Source of the DNA: Streptomyces achromogenes
GTDB lineage: Bacteria > Actinomycetota > Actinomycetes > Streptomycetales > Streptomycetaceae
NCBI RefSeq assembly: GCF_030816715.1
Contig: NZ_JAUSYH010000001.1
Location: 2,852,001-2,916,000 of the forward strand
DNA: 64,000 nt
Direction of reading: 5' to 3'
In this document: positions 18,337-26,907 of the stretch, one piece after another
Position numbering within the stretch: position 1 is the first letter of the stretch
Layout: each line of letters begins with the position of its first letter
The notes under the pieces: model-generated
Seen by the model: the letters and a program-made list of their open reading frames with translations, nothing else
Database searches by the model: none
Told to the model about the DNA's origin: nothing
Translations under genes and position numbers: made by a program

Positions 18337-19386
18337 GTGCGGACGCTCTTCGGCGTGCTGGCCGACGGCACCGAGGTATCCAGCTGGTCGCTGGAGAACG
18401 GCGGGACCCGGCTGAAGGTCCTCGACTACGGCGGGATCGTGCAGTCGTTGGAGATCCCCGACCGGGACGGCCGGTACGCCAACGTCTCCCTCGGGTTCTC
18501 CACCCTCGACGACTACGTGGCGGGCAGCCCGTACTTCGGGGCGCTCATCGGCCGCTTCGGCAACCGCATCGCCGCGGGCCGCTTCACCCTGGACGGCGAG
18601 ACCCACCAGCTGCCCCTCAACGACGGGGACCGCAGTCTGCACGGCGGCACCGAGGGCTTCGACCGGCGCGTGTGGGACGTCGAGCCGTTCACCGAGGGCC
18701 CGGACGTCGGTCTGCGCCTGCGTCTGACGAGCGCCGACGGCGAGATGGGCTACCCCGGCACGCTCGAGGTGACGGTGACGTACACCCTCACCGGCGGCGG
18801 CGACTGGCGCATCGACTACGAGGCCACCACCGACCGGGCCACCGTCGTCAACCTCACCAACCACGTCTACTGGAACCTCGCCGGCGAGGGCAGCGGCTCC
18901 GTCCACGACCACGAGCTGGAGATCGCCGCCGCCCGCTACCTGCCCGTGGACCAGAGCCTCATCCCCACCGGCGAACTGGCCGACGTCGCCGGCACCCCCT
19001 TCGACTTCCGCACGGCCAAGGCGGTCGGCCGGGACCTGCGCGTCGCCCACGAGCAGTCGCTGCACTGCAAGGGCGTCGACCACAACTACGTCCTCGACAA
19101 GGGCGTCACCGCCCGGCCCGAGCCGGTCGCCGTCCTGCGGGACCCCGCCTCCGGCCGCACCCTGGGCATCGCGACCACCGAACCGGGGCTGCAGTTCTAC
19201 TCGGGCAACTTCCTCGACGGCACCCTCGTCGGGACCGGCGGCCGCACCTACCGTCAGGGGGACGCGCTCTGCCTGGAGACGCAGGCCTTCCCGGACGCGC
19301 CGAACCAGCCGTCGTTCCCCTCCACGGTGCTGCGGCCCGGGCAGACGTACCGGACGACGACGGTCCACTCGTTCGGCCGCTCCTGA
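18337..19386 (+). CDS. galM: Aldose 1-epimerase (mutarotase)
   Basis: 349-residue enzyme interconverting alpha and beta anomers of aldoses, cytoplasmic, with no signal peptide. The catalytic His is in NLTNHVYWNL (about residue 176) and the catalytic Glu in ALCLETQAFPD. FGALIGRFGNRIAAGRF and LHGGTEGFDRRVW are further family motifs. GTG at 18337 has GGAAAGG upstream. Placed after a sugar importer, it would equilibrate incoming arabinose, galactose or xylose before oxidation or phosphorylation. Confidence 0.92.
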   Translation: MRTLFGVLADGTEVSSWSLENGGTRLKVLDYGGIVQSLEIPDRDGRYANVSLGFSTLDDYVAGSPYFGALIGRFGNRIAAGRFTLDGETHQLPLNDGDRSLHGGTEGFDRRVWDVEPFTEGPDVGLRLRLTSADGEMGYPGTLEVTVTYTLTGGGDWRIDYEATTDRATVVNLTNHVYWNLAGEGSGSVHDHELEIAAARYLPVDQSLIPTGELADVAGTPFDFRTAKAVGRDLRVAHEQSLHCKGVDHNYVLDKGVTARPEPVAVLRDPASGRTLGIATTEPGLQFYSGNFLDGTLVGTGGRTYRQGDALCLETQAFPDAPNQPSFPSTVLRPGQTYRTTTVHSFGRS

Positions 19387-19407
19387 CCCGCCCGCACGCA
19401 CCGCCGT

Positions 19408-19437
19408 TTGACACCTGCTTCACAGTTAAACCACAAT
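19408..19437 (+). promoter_or_regulatory. Promoter for the aminotransferase gene
   Basis: TTGACA at 19408-19413 and CACAAT at 19432-19437 with an 18-bp spacer. A short hairpin ACCGAC-TTCCC-GTCGGT lies downstream at about 19443-19459, in the leader. Confidence 0.5.
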
Positions 19438-19573
19438 TTCTCACCGACTTCCCGTCGGTTGAACACCGTCACCCGAACCCCCGTATGTAAGGACGGCCCG
19501 TGCTCTCCGCGCGTGCCGTCCCATGACGACGGGCCCGGTCGTCCCCGCCGGGCCCGCCCCATACGGAGGTTCC

Positions 19574-21439
19574 ATGGCCGACAACGTCTCCTCGTTGTTC
19601 CGCAACAACGCGGCGCACAGCCCGTCGATGGCGGCGCTGACACGGGAGGGCGGCGAGGGGGTCGGCCCGGTGGACTTCTGCATACCCTGCAATCCCTACT
19701 TCCCCACCCCGGCGATGTTCGACGAGATGGCGGCCCGGCTGCGCGACATCATCACGTACTACCCGAGCAGCGCCGACACCATCACCGCGGAACTGTGCAG
19801 CCTGCTGCAACTCCCGCCGCAGGCCGTCGCCATGGGCAACGGCTCGACCGAGCTGATCACCTGGATCGATCATCTGCTGGTCCGCGAGTCCCTCGCCGTC
19901 CCGGTCCCCACCTTCGGCCGCTGGACCGACCAGCCCATGGAGACCGGCAAGCGGGTCGACATGTTCCCGCTCCAGGAGTCCAGCGGCTTCGCCCTCGACC
20001 TCGCGCAGTACGCCGAGTTCATCCGGGCGCGCGGCACCAGGGCCGCCGTCATCTGCAACCCGAACAACCCCGACGGCGGCTTCCTGCACAAGCACGCCAT
20101 CGTCCAGTTCATGGACGCGATGGCCGACCTGGACCTGATCGTCATCGACGAGTCGTTCCTGGAGTTCGCGGACGCCGAGGCCGAGCCGAGCGTCGTCCAG
20201 GAGGCGATGCTGCGGCCCAACGTGATCGTCCTGCGCAGCCTGGGCAAGAACTTCGGCCTGCACGGCATCCGCTTCGGCTATCTGGTCGCCAACCCGGCGC
20301 TGGCCGGCCGGGTCCGCTCGATGCTCCCGAAGTGGAACCTCAACTCCTTCGCCGAACACGTCGTGTTCATGCTCAAGCAGCACGGCGCCGAGTACGCGCA
20401 GAGCCTGCAGCAGATACGCCGGGACCGCCTCGACATGGCGAGCCAGCTCAGCGCCCTGCCGGGCCTGACCGTCTATCCCTCCCAGGGGAACTTCCTCTTC
20501 GTGCGCCTGCCCGTCGGCGCCGAGGGCACCGTGGTCCGCGACCGGCTGCTCGCCGAACACCGCATCCTGGTCCGTGAGTGCGGCAACAAGATCGGTTCGT
20601 CGAGCCGCTTCCTGAGGCTCGTGGTGCGCCCCCAGGTGGACGTGCGCCGCCTGGTGTCCGGCATGGAGCAGGTGCTCTACGGGACCAGGCGGGGAGCCCC
20701 CGTGCCCGAGCTGAGCCCCGGCGCCGGCTACAGCTCGGGCACGGCGGCGGTGGACCGGCTGGTCACCAACGGGGCCGGCATGCCCGGCCTCGCCGCTCAG
20801 GCCATGGGCGTCGCGCAGCCGGGACTGGTGGCAGCCGCCCCGGCCGCCGCCGCGGTCGCGGCGATGCCCGCCCCGGCGGCTCCGGTCCCGGTCCCGACGC
20901 AGCCCGCGCCGTCCGAGGGCGCGGGGGTGCCGCTGCCGGCCGCGGCACAGATCTTCCCCCAGTCCGTGCCCGCCCCGGCCCCGGCACCCGCGCCCGCCCC
21001 GGCCCCCGTTCCGGCGCCGGCCCCCATGGCCCCGGCGGCGGCGATGGCCCCGGCGGCCATGGCACCTCCGCCCATGTCCCCGGCAGCCATGTCCCCGGCA
21101 GCCATGTCGCCGGCCGCCATGTCTCCGGCCGCGATGGCGCCTCCGCCCATGTCTCCGGCGGCCATGTCTCCGGCGGCCATGTCTCCGGCCGCCATGGCCC
21201 CTCCGCCCATGTCGCCGGCCGCCATGTCTCCCGCGGCGATGGCCCCCGCGATGGCCCCGCCCATGGCGCCGGTCGCTCCCGCCCCGCCGATGGGTCCGAC
21301 CCCGCCCGGCGTCCCGGCCCGCGGCGGCCTCACGGCCGCTCAGGTCAGGGGCACCAACGGCCTCTCCCCCGCCGCGGCGACCGGCTGGCCCAACGCCCAG
21401 AGCTGGCCGAACGCCGCGGGGATGGGCCAGGCGGGCTGA
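19574..21439 (+). CDS. PLP aminotransferase with long Pro/Ala/Met repeat tail
   Basis: 621-residue protein. Residues 1 to about 375 form a fold-type I aminotransferase resembling histidinol-phosphate aminotransferases: VAMGNGSTELI, CNPNNPDGG, VIDESFLEFAD and the PLP lysine in SLGKNFGLHGIRFGY (Lys 225). The remaining roughly 245 residues are low-complexity: AP repeats, then many APPPMSPAAM/SPAAM units, which no ordinary family member carries. ATG at 19574 has GGAGG upstream. It has its own promoter and stands alone between galM and the arabinanases. Substrate unknown; the tail may mediate association or localisation. Confidence 0.85.
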   Translation: MADNVSSLFRNNAAHSPSMAALTREGGEGVGPVDFCIPCNPYFPTPAMFDEMAARLRDIITYYPSSADTITAELCSLLQLPPQAVAMGNGSTELITWIDHLLVRESLAVPVPTFGRWTDQPMETGKRVDMFPLQESSGFALDLAQYAEFIRARGTRAAVICNPNNPDGGFLHKHAIVQFMDAMADLDLIVIDESFLEFADAEAEPSVVQEAMLRPNVIVLRSLGKNFGLHGIRFGYLVANPALAGRVRSMLPKWNLNSFAEHVVFMLKQHGAEYAQSLQQIRRDRLDMASQLSALPGLTVYPSQGNFLFVRLPVGAEGTVVRDRLLAEHRILVRECGNKIGSSSRFLRLVVRPQVDVRRLVSGMEQVLYGTRRGAPVPELSPGAGYSSGTAAVDRLVTNGAGMPGLAAQAMGVAQPGLVAAAPAAAAVAAMPAPAAPVPVPTQPAPSEGAGVPLPAAAQIFPQSVPAPAPAPAPAPAPVPAPAPMAPAAAMAPAAMAPPPMSPAAMSPAAMSPAAMSPAAMAPPPMSPAAMSPAAMSPAAMAPPPMSPAAMSPAAMAPAMAPPMAPVAPAPPMGPTPPGVPARGGLTAAQVRGTNGLSPAAATGWPNAQSWPNAAGMGQAG

Positions 21440-21450
21440 TCGTCGGCTCG

Positions 21451-21478
21451 GGCGGGCCCGCGGACCTGCGGACCCGCC
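21451..21478. terminator. Bidirectional hairpin between convergent genes
   Basis: GGCGGGCCCGC and GCGGACCCGCC pair over 10 of 11 positions around loop GGACCT. It lies between the stop codons of the aminotransferase (plus) and a GH43 gene (minus), so it can serve both. Confidence 0.65.
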
Positions 21479-21491
21479 GTCGCCGAAGTCC

Positions 21492-22925
21492 CTACACCGG
21501 GTTGAGTTTCCACTGCTGGCAGGTGTTGTTCAGCCACGTCCACTGGCGGACGTCGGCCGCGTCCGCCGTGGAACAGTTCGCGACTTCGGCGACCTTGCCG
21601 GTGGACTGGTTGACGACGCGGACGTAGCCGCCGTCCGTGACGAGGAAGCGGAAGCGCTGACAGGCGTTGTCCAGCCACGTCCACTGGCGCAGGTCGGCGC
21701 CGTCGGCGGCAGAGCAGTCGGCGGTGTCGAGCACCTTGCCGGTGGCCACGTTGACGAGTCGGCTCGTGTCGTCGCCCCGGTCCTCGATCCGCCAGCGCTG
21801 CCTGGTGCCGCCGTTGCAGGTGAACTGCTGGACATCGGCGCCGTCCGCTGTCGAACCACCGGCCACTTCCAGGCACTTGGCGCTGTTGCGGTTGGTGAGC
21901 GTGTAGGTGGTGGAGGCGGCCGACGGTTCGCCGGAGGGACCGCCCGCCGACGATCCAAGGGCGACCGGGGTGCCGAGATTCGGCGTCCCGTCCGCGTTCC
22001 AGGTGAACTTCTGGGCCCGGGTCGTCCGGCCGTTGTCACAGCCGTCCGAAGCCGAGTCGTTGGCGTGGTAGACGATCCAGTTCTCGGTGCCGTCGGGCGA
22101 GGTGAAGAAGCCGTTGTGACCGGGGCCGTACACCCCCGCGGAGTCGTTCCGCTGGAAGACCGGTGTGGACTTCTTCGTCCAGGAGGACGCCGAGAGCGGG
22201 TCGGAACCCGTGAGGGTGAGCTGACCGAGCTTGTAGTCCGGGGTCCAGCAGCCGCTCGCCGAGTAGATCAGGAACGTCTTCCCGCCGCGCTGGAGGATCT
22301 CCGGCCCCTCGTTGACAGAACCGCCTGACTTCTCCCAGGAGTTGGTGGGCGTCGAGATGGTCGAGAACCCGGTGGCGAGCGTGTACGGGTTGCTCATCCG
22401 GGCTGCCACCAGGTTCTGCGTCCCGCCGCTCGCGCTGCCGAACAGATACAGCTGGCCGTTGACGGTGGCGACCGTCGGGTCGAGCATCCAGGCGGAGTTG
22501 AGCTGGTTCTTGTACGTGTACGGCCCGGTGGGGTCGGATCCCGCGCTCTCCAGGACGTGGGTGCGCTGGGTGGCGTTGTAGTCGGCGATGTTCTGGCCGG
22601 CGACGTAGTACAGGTACCAGCGGCCGTTCAGGAAGTGGATCTCCGGTGCCCAGATGTTGCAGCATCGCGAGGCGGCGTCGCCCGTCCACACCTGCACGCT
22701 CGGCGCGGTCGCGAGGCCGGCCAGGGTGGCGGACCTGCGCATGGTGATCGCGCTCGTCCAACTGGTCGTCACCATGTAGTAGTTGCCTGCGTAGTACGAG
22801 ATCCAGGGGTCGGCGCCCTTCTGGGTCTTGACCGGGTTGGTGAAGGTGGCCGCGCTCGCGGAAGGCTGTCCGATCGCCAGGGCGAGCAGTAGCGCGGTCA
22901 GCAGGGTCAGAAGGCGACGGGCCAT
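21492..22925 (-). CDS. Secreted GH43 arabinan-active enzyme with C-terminal ricin-type CBM13
   Basis: 477-residue exported enzyme, probably an exo-acting alpha-L-arabinofuranosidase or arabinanase. The Sec signal peptide (LLTLLTALLLALAIGQPSASA) is followed by a five-bladed GH43 domain to about residue 330. The catalytic acids fall in GADPWISYYAGNYY (Asp), MLDPTVATV (Asp) and NEGPEILQRG (Glu). Residues about 345-477 form a beta-trefoil with repeated QxW motifs (RQRWRIED, CQRFRFLV, CQQWKLNP). The start overlaps the upstream GH43 gene by 19 bp, so the two form an arabinan-degrading operon. Confidence 0.9.
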   Translation of the reverse strand: MARRLLTLLTALLLALAIGQPSASAATFTNPVKTQKGADPWISYYAGNYYMVTTSWTSAITMRRSATLAGLATAPSVQVWTGDAASRCCNIWAPEIHFLNGRWYLYYVAGQNIADYNATQRTHVLESAGSDPTGPYTYKNQLNSAWMLDPTVATVNGQLYLFGSASGGTQNLVAARMSNPYTLATGFSTISTPTNSWEKSGGSVNEGPEILQRGGKTFLIYSASGCWTPDYKLGQLTLTGSDPLSASSWTKKSTPVFQRNDSAGVYGPGHNGFFTSPDGTENWIVYHANDSASDGCDNGRTTRAQKFTWNADGTPNLGTPVALGSSAGGPSGEPSAASTTYTLTNRNSAKCLEVAGGSTADGADVQQFTCNGGTRQRWRIEDRGDDTSRLVNVATGKVLDTADCSAADGADLRQWTWLDNACQRFRFLVTDGGYVRVVNQSTGKVAEVANCSTADAADVRQWTWLNNTCQQWKLNPV

Positions 22926-23968
22926 CCGCTGCTCCAGTCCAGTAGGTTGACGCCCAGTCTGGGCGTGCCGTTGCTGTTGCCGTCGTAGTAGTGGTAGACG
23001 ATCACGTCGCCGTCCGTGTCATGCAGGATCGACTGGCCGCCGGGGCCGATGTAACGCCCGTGCGACTCCAGGACCGGTGTGCCGCCGTCGTCGGTCATCG
23101 CGACGCCGTTCCTGTCGCGGTAGGGCCCCGTGACGCTGGTGGCACGGCCCACCTTGACCTTGTAGGTGGAGTTGACGCCGGCGCAGCAGGTGTCGTACGA
23201 GGCGAAGAGGTAGTAGAAGCCGTTGCGCTTCACGACGAAGGGCGCCTCCACGGCGTTCGGAGCCGTGCTGCGGGTGGCGATCGAGCGCCGGGCGGTGTCC
23301 GAGGAGAGCTGCTTGCCGGTGGACGGGTCGATCCGGATCATCTTGATCCCCGTCCAGAAACTCCCGAACGACAGCCACCACTTGCCATCGTCGTCCACGA
23401 AGAGATTCGGGTCGATGGCGTTGTAGTCGCTCGAGGCAGTGGAGGTGTACACGGTCCCGCGGTCGGTCCAGGAGCCCGGCAGACCGGTGCTCGACACGGC
23501 CAGGCCGATCGCCGATCGGTTGGTCCTGAAGGTGGAGACGGCGTAGTACATCAGGTACTTGCCGCCCTGGTACGAGATGTCGGGCGCCCAGGCCTCGGTG
23601 GTGCCGTAGGACGACCACCAGCCCGGCCTCCCGGCGAAGGCGTCGCCGCCCGCGCTGTACGTCCTGCGGTCGGTGGAGGTGCGGTAGGAGAGTCCGCCAC
23701 CGGTCGCGTAGAGCAGGTACCGGCCGCCTGAGGTCCGGATCATCGTCGGGTCGTGCACGACCGTGGCCCCTGTGACGGTGCCGGGGTCGGGGTAGGCGGA
23801 GGCGGTGGAGGGCGTCAGGGCGAGCAGGATCGCGGCCGGCACGCAGAGCAGTGCCGCTCTCCGTGACCTGCGGGACGTACCTGACAGGAGGGGTGTCCGT
23901 GACGGGCGGGGTGTACGTGACGGGCGGGTGGGGCGGGACGGGTGTGAAGTGCAGGGCGTGCGGCTCAT
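22907..23968 (-). CDS. Secreted GH43 endo-arabinanase-like enzyme
   Basis: 353-residue exported hydrolase. After a basic, repetitive N-terminus (SRPTRPSRTPRPSRTP) and a hydrophobic export segment (AALLCVPAAILLALTPSTASA), the GH43 domain reads VVHDPTMIRTSGGRYLLY, NAIDPNLFVDDDGKWWLSFG and VEAPFVVKRNGFYYLFAS, supplying the Asp/Asp/Glu triad as in endo-1,5-alpha-arabinanases. ATG at 23968 follows AGGAG. An IclR-type palindrome (23999-24014) sits 31 nt upstream. The unusual Thr-Arg-Pro repeat before the signal core could be cytoplasmic n-region or mean that a later start is used. Confidence 0.88.
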   Translation of the reverse strand: MSRTPCTSHPSRPTRPSRTPRPSRTPLLSGTSRRSRRAALLCVPAAILLALTPSTASAYPDPGTVTGATVVHDPTMIRTSGGRYLLYATGGGLSYRTSTDRRTYSAGGDAFAGRPGWWSSYGTTEAWAPDISYQGGKYLMYYAVSTFRTNRSAIGLAVSSTGLPGSWTDRGTVYTSTASSDYNAIDPNLFVDDDGKWWLSFGSFWTGIKMIRIDPSTGKQLSSDTARRSIATRSTAPNAVEAPFVVKRNGFYYLFASYDTCCAGVNSTYKVKVGRATSVTGPYRDRNGVAMTDDGGTPVLESHGRYIGPGGQSILHDTDGDVIVYHYYDGNSNGTPRLGVNLLDWSSGWPVAF

Positions 23969-23998
23969 GCGAACGCTCCTTCAGTGGGGGGTTTCGTC

Positions 23999-24014
23999 GT
24001 TCGCTATACCGAAC
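23999..24014. promoter_or_regulatory. Candidate IclR-type palindrome upstream of the arabinanase operon
   Basis: GTTCGCTATACCGAAC is a 16-bp inverted repeat with one mismatched pair. Its right part CGCTATACCGAAC matches 11 of 13 positions of the motif shared with other sugar genes here. It lies 31 nt before the endo-arabinanase start. Confidence 0.55.
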
Positions 24015-24246
24015 AACAGTCGCGTCGCCGGACGGTGACCGTAGAATCGAACGCTTTGCGCGTCAATGGTTCTCACGTCACCGCGAAAGTCTTCGAAAAG
24101 CGTCGGAAAGCCACGACGGCCTCCGCATTCCGGGCCCATGAGGGCGACCCCGGGCATCCCGCCCTGTCCTGCAAGGCCCTTGACGTTCCGCCGGTTTGCC
24201 CAACTGACAGCGTCCGGACAGAAACCGTTCCTATGGTGCCGTGCCC

Positions 24247-25014
24247 ATGACAGACACCTCAGACGCACGTACCTCTGTCGGACGCCGCACCGTGCTGGTC
24301 GCCACGGGCGCGACCGCGGCGGCCCTCGCCGTGGGAGCCGTCCCCAGGCGTGAGGCCCCCACCGCCGAAGCGGCCGACACCGCCCCCGTCGCCGCCGCGG
24401 CCGTCTGCACCCTCACCAAGGAGATGACCGAAGGCCCCTACTACCTGGACGGACAGTACGTCCGCGCCGACATCACCGAAGGCAAGGCGGGCATCCCCCT
24501 GAAGCTCACCCTCACGGTCGTCGACGACGACACCTGTGTCCCGCTCGGCAACGCGCTGGTGGAGCTCTGGCACGCCGACGCCCTCGGCGAGTACTCCGGC
24601 TTCGTCGGCAACAACGGCCACACCGAGCCGGACAGCGGCACTTTCCTGCGCGGCGGCGTCCTGACGAACGCGTCCGGCGTCGCCTCGATCACCACGGTCT
24701 ACCCCGGCTGGTACCGCGGGCGCTGCGTCCACATCCACGTCAAGGTGCACACGAACGTCACGCTGACCGCGGACGGCTCCTTCAGCGGCGGTCAGGAACT
24801 GCACACCGGCCAGCTCTTCTTCGACGAGACGATCACGACCGCCGTCGCGCGGGTCTCCCCGTACTCCACCAACAGGGTCACCCGCACGACCCTCGCCCAG
24901 GACTCCGTCTACGACGACGGAGGGGCCGCTTCCGGCCTGCTCACCCTGACGGCGCTGGGCAGCTCGACCTCGTCCGGCTACGCGGGAACGCTCACCCTCG
25001 GGGTGGAGCGCTGA
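24247..25014 (+). CDS. Exported intradiol ring-cleavage dioxygenase-like protein
   Basis: 255-residue protein of the catechol 1,2-/protocatechuate 3,4-dioxygenase fold. GRRTVLVATGATAAALAVG looks like a Tat signal, indicating export of a folded metalloprotein. Fe(III) ligands are recognisable: Tyr in EGPYYLDG, and Tyr/His/His in YPGWYRGRCVHIHVKV. AluVELWHADALGEYSG-type residues complete the core. ATG at 24247 or the GTG at 24241 could start; TATGGT just upstream suggests a leaderless or near-leaderless message. Substrate is probably a plant- or lignin-derived catechol. It ends facing a flavin monooxygenase gene. Confidence 0.85.
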   Translation: MTDTSDARTSVGRRTVLVATGATAAALAVGAVPRREAPTAEAADTAPVAAAAVCTLTKEMTEGPYYLDGQYVRADITEGKAGIPLKLTLTVVDDDTCVPLGNALVELWHADALGEYSGFVGNNGHTEPDSGTFLRGGVLTNASGVASITTVYPGWYRGRCVHIHVKVHTNVTLTADGSFSGGQELHTGQLFFDETITTAVARVSPYSTNRVTRTTLAQDSVYDDGGAASGLLTLTALGSSTSSGYAGTLTLGVER

Positions 25015-25048
25015 CGCCCGCCATGTGATCACCCCGTCCGACCGGACG

Positions 25049-26179
25049 TCACCCGAGGTGCGGTGGCGTCCAGTCGGCGTGCCGGAGGGCGACGCGCAGC
25101 ATCAGCGCGGACGGCACCAGCCGCAGAGCGGCGTCGCGCAGCGCGATGGCGGCGGGATGCGTCAGCCGGTGGCCCATCCGGCCGGCCTGCCGGGCGGCGC
25201 GGGCCACGGACTGGCTGCGCGGTCGCCTTACGGCGTCGTAGCGGCGCAGCGCGGACGCGGTGGTGGGCTCGGCCGCGAGGCAGGAGGCGAGCACGGCCGC
25301 GTCCTCCAGCGCCTGACTGGCCCCCTGGCCGAGGTTCGGGGTCATCGCATGCGCCGCGTCGCCGAGGAGCGCGACCCGGCCGACGGTGAACGTGGGGAGC
25401 GGGGTGAGCAGTTCGCTGATGTCGTGGTGCAGGACGTCCTGCGGCCGGGTCGCGGCCAGGAGCGCCGGGACGGGGTCATGCCAGCCGTGGAAGCGCCGGC
25501 GCATCTCGGCGAGGGGATCGGGGTGGCGGACGCCCGGCGGTGCGGTGAGTACCGCGTGCCACTCGGCCCGCCCGTCGGCGAACAGGATGTGCCCGAACTC
25601 GGCCCCCGCGCCCCAGGTCAGCTCCAGGTCGGCGGGCAGGTCGCGGAGCGGACGCGCGGTGATGGCCCGCAGGACCGTCGAGCCGCTGTGGACCGCCCCC
25701 GGATGCCCCGGGAACAGCTCCGCGCGCAGCCGGCTGTCGACACCGTCGGCGGCCACGACGAGATCGGCGTCCCCGCCCGCGCCGTCGACGCCGGTCACCT
25801 CCACCCCGGTCTTCACGCATCCCGCGGGCAGCGCCTCGCGCAGGACGCGGTGCAGGTCGGCGCGCAGGACACCGCCGACCGGCGCGCCGAGCCGGCGCTC
25901 GAGGGCCGCGCCGTCCATCCGGGACAGCAGGCGGCCGTCGGGGGTGAGGGTGCCGCCCGTGTACAGCGGGCGCACGACGGTGCGGATCGCCTCGCCGACG
26001 CCCAGCGCGTCCAGCGCCCGCACTCCGTTGGCGTGCAGGGAGATGCCCGCGCCCACGTCGGCGAAGGCGGGCGCGCGTTCGAGGACCGTCACGTCCCAGC
26101 CGATCCGGCGCAGCCCGATCGCGGCGGCCAGCCCGCCGATGCCCCCGCCGACGACCACCGCACCGCGACCGCGATCCAT
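25049..26179 (-). CDS. FAD-dependent aromatic-ring-type monooxygenase
   Basis: 376-residue class A flavoprotein monooxygenase, likely hydroxylating an aromatic compound with NAD(P)H and O2. The N-terminal Rossmann motif is AVVVGGGIGGLAAAIGL, the middle motif ADLVVAADGVDSRLR, and the FAD-binding GD motif is VALLGDAAHAMTPNLGQGASQALEDA. ATG at 26179 puts the Rossmann strand at the N-terminus and has GGAGG upstream; the frame is open to 26293 but the extra residues look like intergenic translation. It is convergent with the intradiol dioxygenase, so the pair may act on related phenolics. Confidence 0.85.
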   Translation of the reverse strand: MDRGRGAVVVGGGIGGLAAAIGLRRIGWDVTVLERAPAFADVGAGISLHANGVRALDALGVGEAIRTVVRPLYTGGTLTPDGRLLSRMDGAALERRLGAPVGGVLRADLHRVLREALPAGCVKTGVEVTGVDGAGGDADLVVAADGVDSRLRAELFPGHPGAVHSGSTVLRAITARPLRDLPADLELTWGAGAEFGHILFADGRAEWHAVLTAPPGVRHPDPLAEMRRRFHGWHDPVPALLAATRPQDVLHHDISELLTPLPTFTVGRVALLGDAAHAMTPNLGQGASQALEDAAVLASCLAAEPTTASALRRYDAVRRPRSQSVARAARQAGRMGHRLTHPAAIALRDAALRLVPSALMLRVALRHADWTPPHLG

Positions 26180-26222
26180 GCCCCACGCCCCTCCGCCCGC
26201 CGCCGTGGCGGACCGAGGCTCC

Positions 26223-26501
26223 ATGCTCGCCCAGGAGACCGGCGACCTCTTCGCCAGGGTCCGCCAGTTGGGGACGTCGACTTCCGCTCGCACCGTCTTG
26301 CCGGGTGCCGGGCCACCGTCCAGTACCTCCCAGCGGGCGGCGAGCAGGAGCAGCTACAGCGGCGGTGGCGACGGGGGTGATGTCGAGGTCGCCGCCTGCC
26401 TCGCGCAAATCCATGTCCGTGCCTCCAAGGACAAGGCAGGCCTGCAACTCGCTCTGTCCCCCACCGCGTGGACCGACTTCATCGCCTACGCGGGGAGATG
26501 A
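26223..26501 (+). CDS. DUF397-like small protein with eroded N-terminus
   Basis: 92-residue open frame whose last 50 residues (SRSSYSGGGDGGDVEVAACLAQIHVRASKDKAGLQLALSP, then TAWTDFIAYAG) match the DUF397 family, small proteins normally encoded just after an XRE/DUF5753 regulator. The usual start (gtgagcacc in the second copy at 29251) is changed to tccagtacc here, so the frame now begins upstream at ATG 26223 with an unrelated N-terminus. No XRE gene precedes it. It may be a decaying copy of the duplicated module or a small functional chimera. Confidence 0.5.
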   Translation: MLAQETGDLFARVRQLGTSTSARTVLPGAGPPSSTSQRAASRSSYSGGGDGGDVEVAACLAQIHVRASKDKAGLQLALSPTAWTDFIAYAGR

Positions 26502-26788
26502 GCGTCGGGGCCGCCCCCTCCGGAAAGAGCCGGGCGACCCTTTCTCCGCCTACTCAGCCGGGCACTGCTGCCAGGCCATGTGGTTGACGGTGCTGAGGTC
26601 GCCGTCGGTCGAGTCCATCGTCATGAAGCCGACCTTGCTCGGCGAGGACGATCCGGCGTTTACGCGGAGTTCGGTGTTGATGTTGAAGTTGCGCTGGACT
26701 CCGCAGGGGGCCCAGACCAGTTGGGCCCAGTCGGTGGTGTCGGTGGCCTGCCAGTTGTCGTTGTAGGAGCCGGAGAAGTTGTGGTTCT
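26375..26788. repeat. Left copy of the DUF397-DUF4360 duplication
   Basis: Bases 26550-26788 match 29451-29689 at a constant offset of 2901 with about five differences. Further left, the DUF397 segment shares a long exact block beginning at 26381 (29314 in the other copy). Similarity stops abruptly after 26788. Both copies are in direct orientation and bracket the kinase gene. Confidence 0.9.
26550..26788 (-). pseudogene. Truncated DUF4360 gene fragment
   Basis: Encodes only the C-terminal 79 or so residues of a DUF4360 secreted protein (NHNFSGSYNDNWQATDT, then the AQLVWAPCGVQRNF region, to MAWQQCPAE), nearly identical to the intact gene at 29451-30101. The signal peptide and N-terminal half are missing: the match ends at 26788 where unrelated sequence begins. 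It has no start codon or ribosome site of its own. It is a clear by-product of the duplication that brackets the kinase gene. Confidence 0.9.
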
Positions 26789-26907
26789 CTCAGGGACGTC
26801 ACTTCCGCATGGGGGAAGGCCCGCGGCCCGGGCGGGGACAGGGGCCCCTCCCGCGAGTCGTACGCATGCGGACAGGGCAGGTCGAAGACGGGAAACACGG
26901 GGGTGCT

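Noticed and set aside
20797-21333. Antisense frame rich in GDMAAGDM repeats
   Set aside because: It is the mirror of the SPAAM repeat tail of the aminotransferase gene; repetition keeps all frames open. No start signal.
24041-24053. Additional IclR-type motif near ATCGAACGC
   Set aside because: Only about 8 of 13 positions match and symmetry is lacking; not counted in the proposed regulon.
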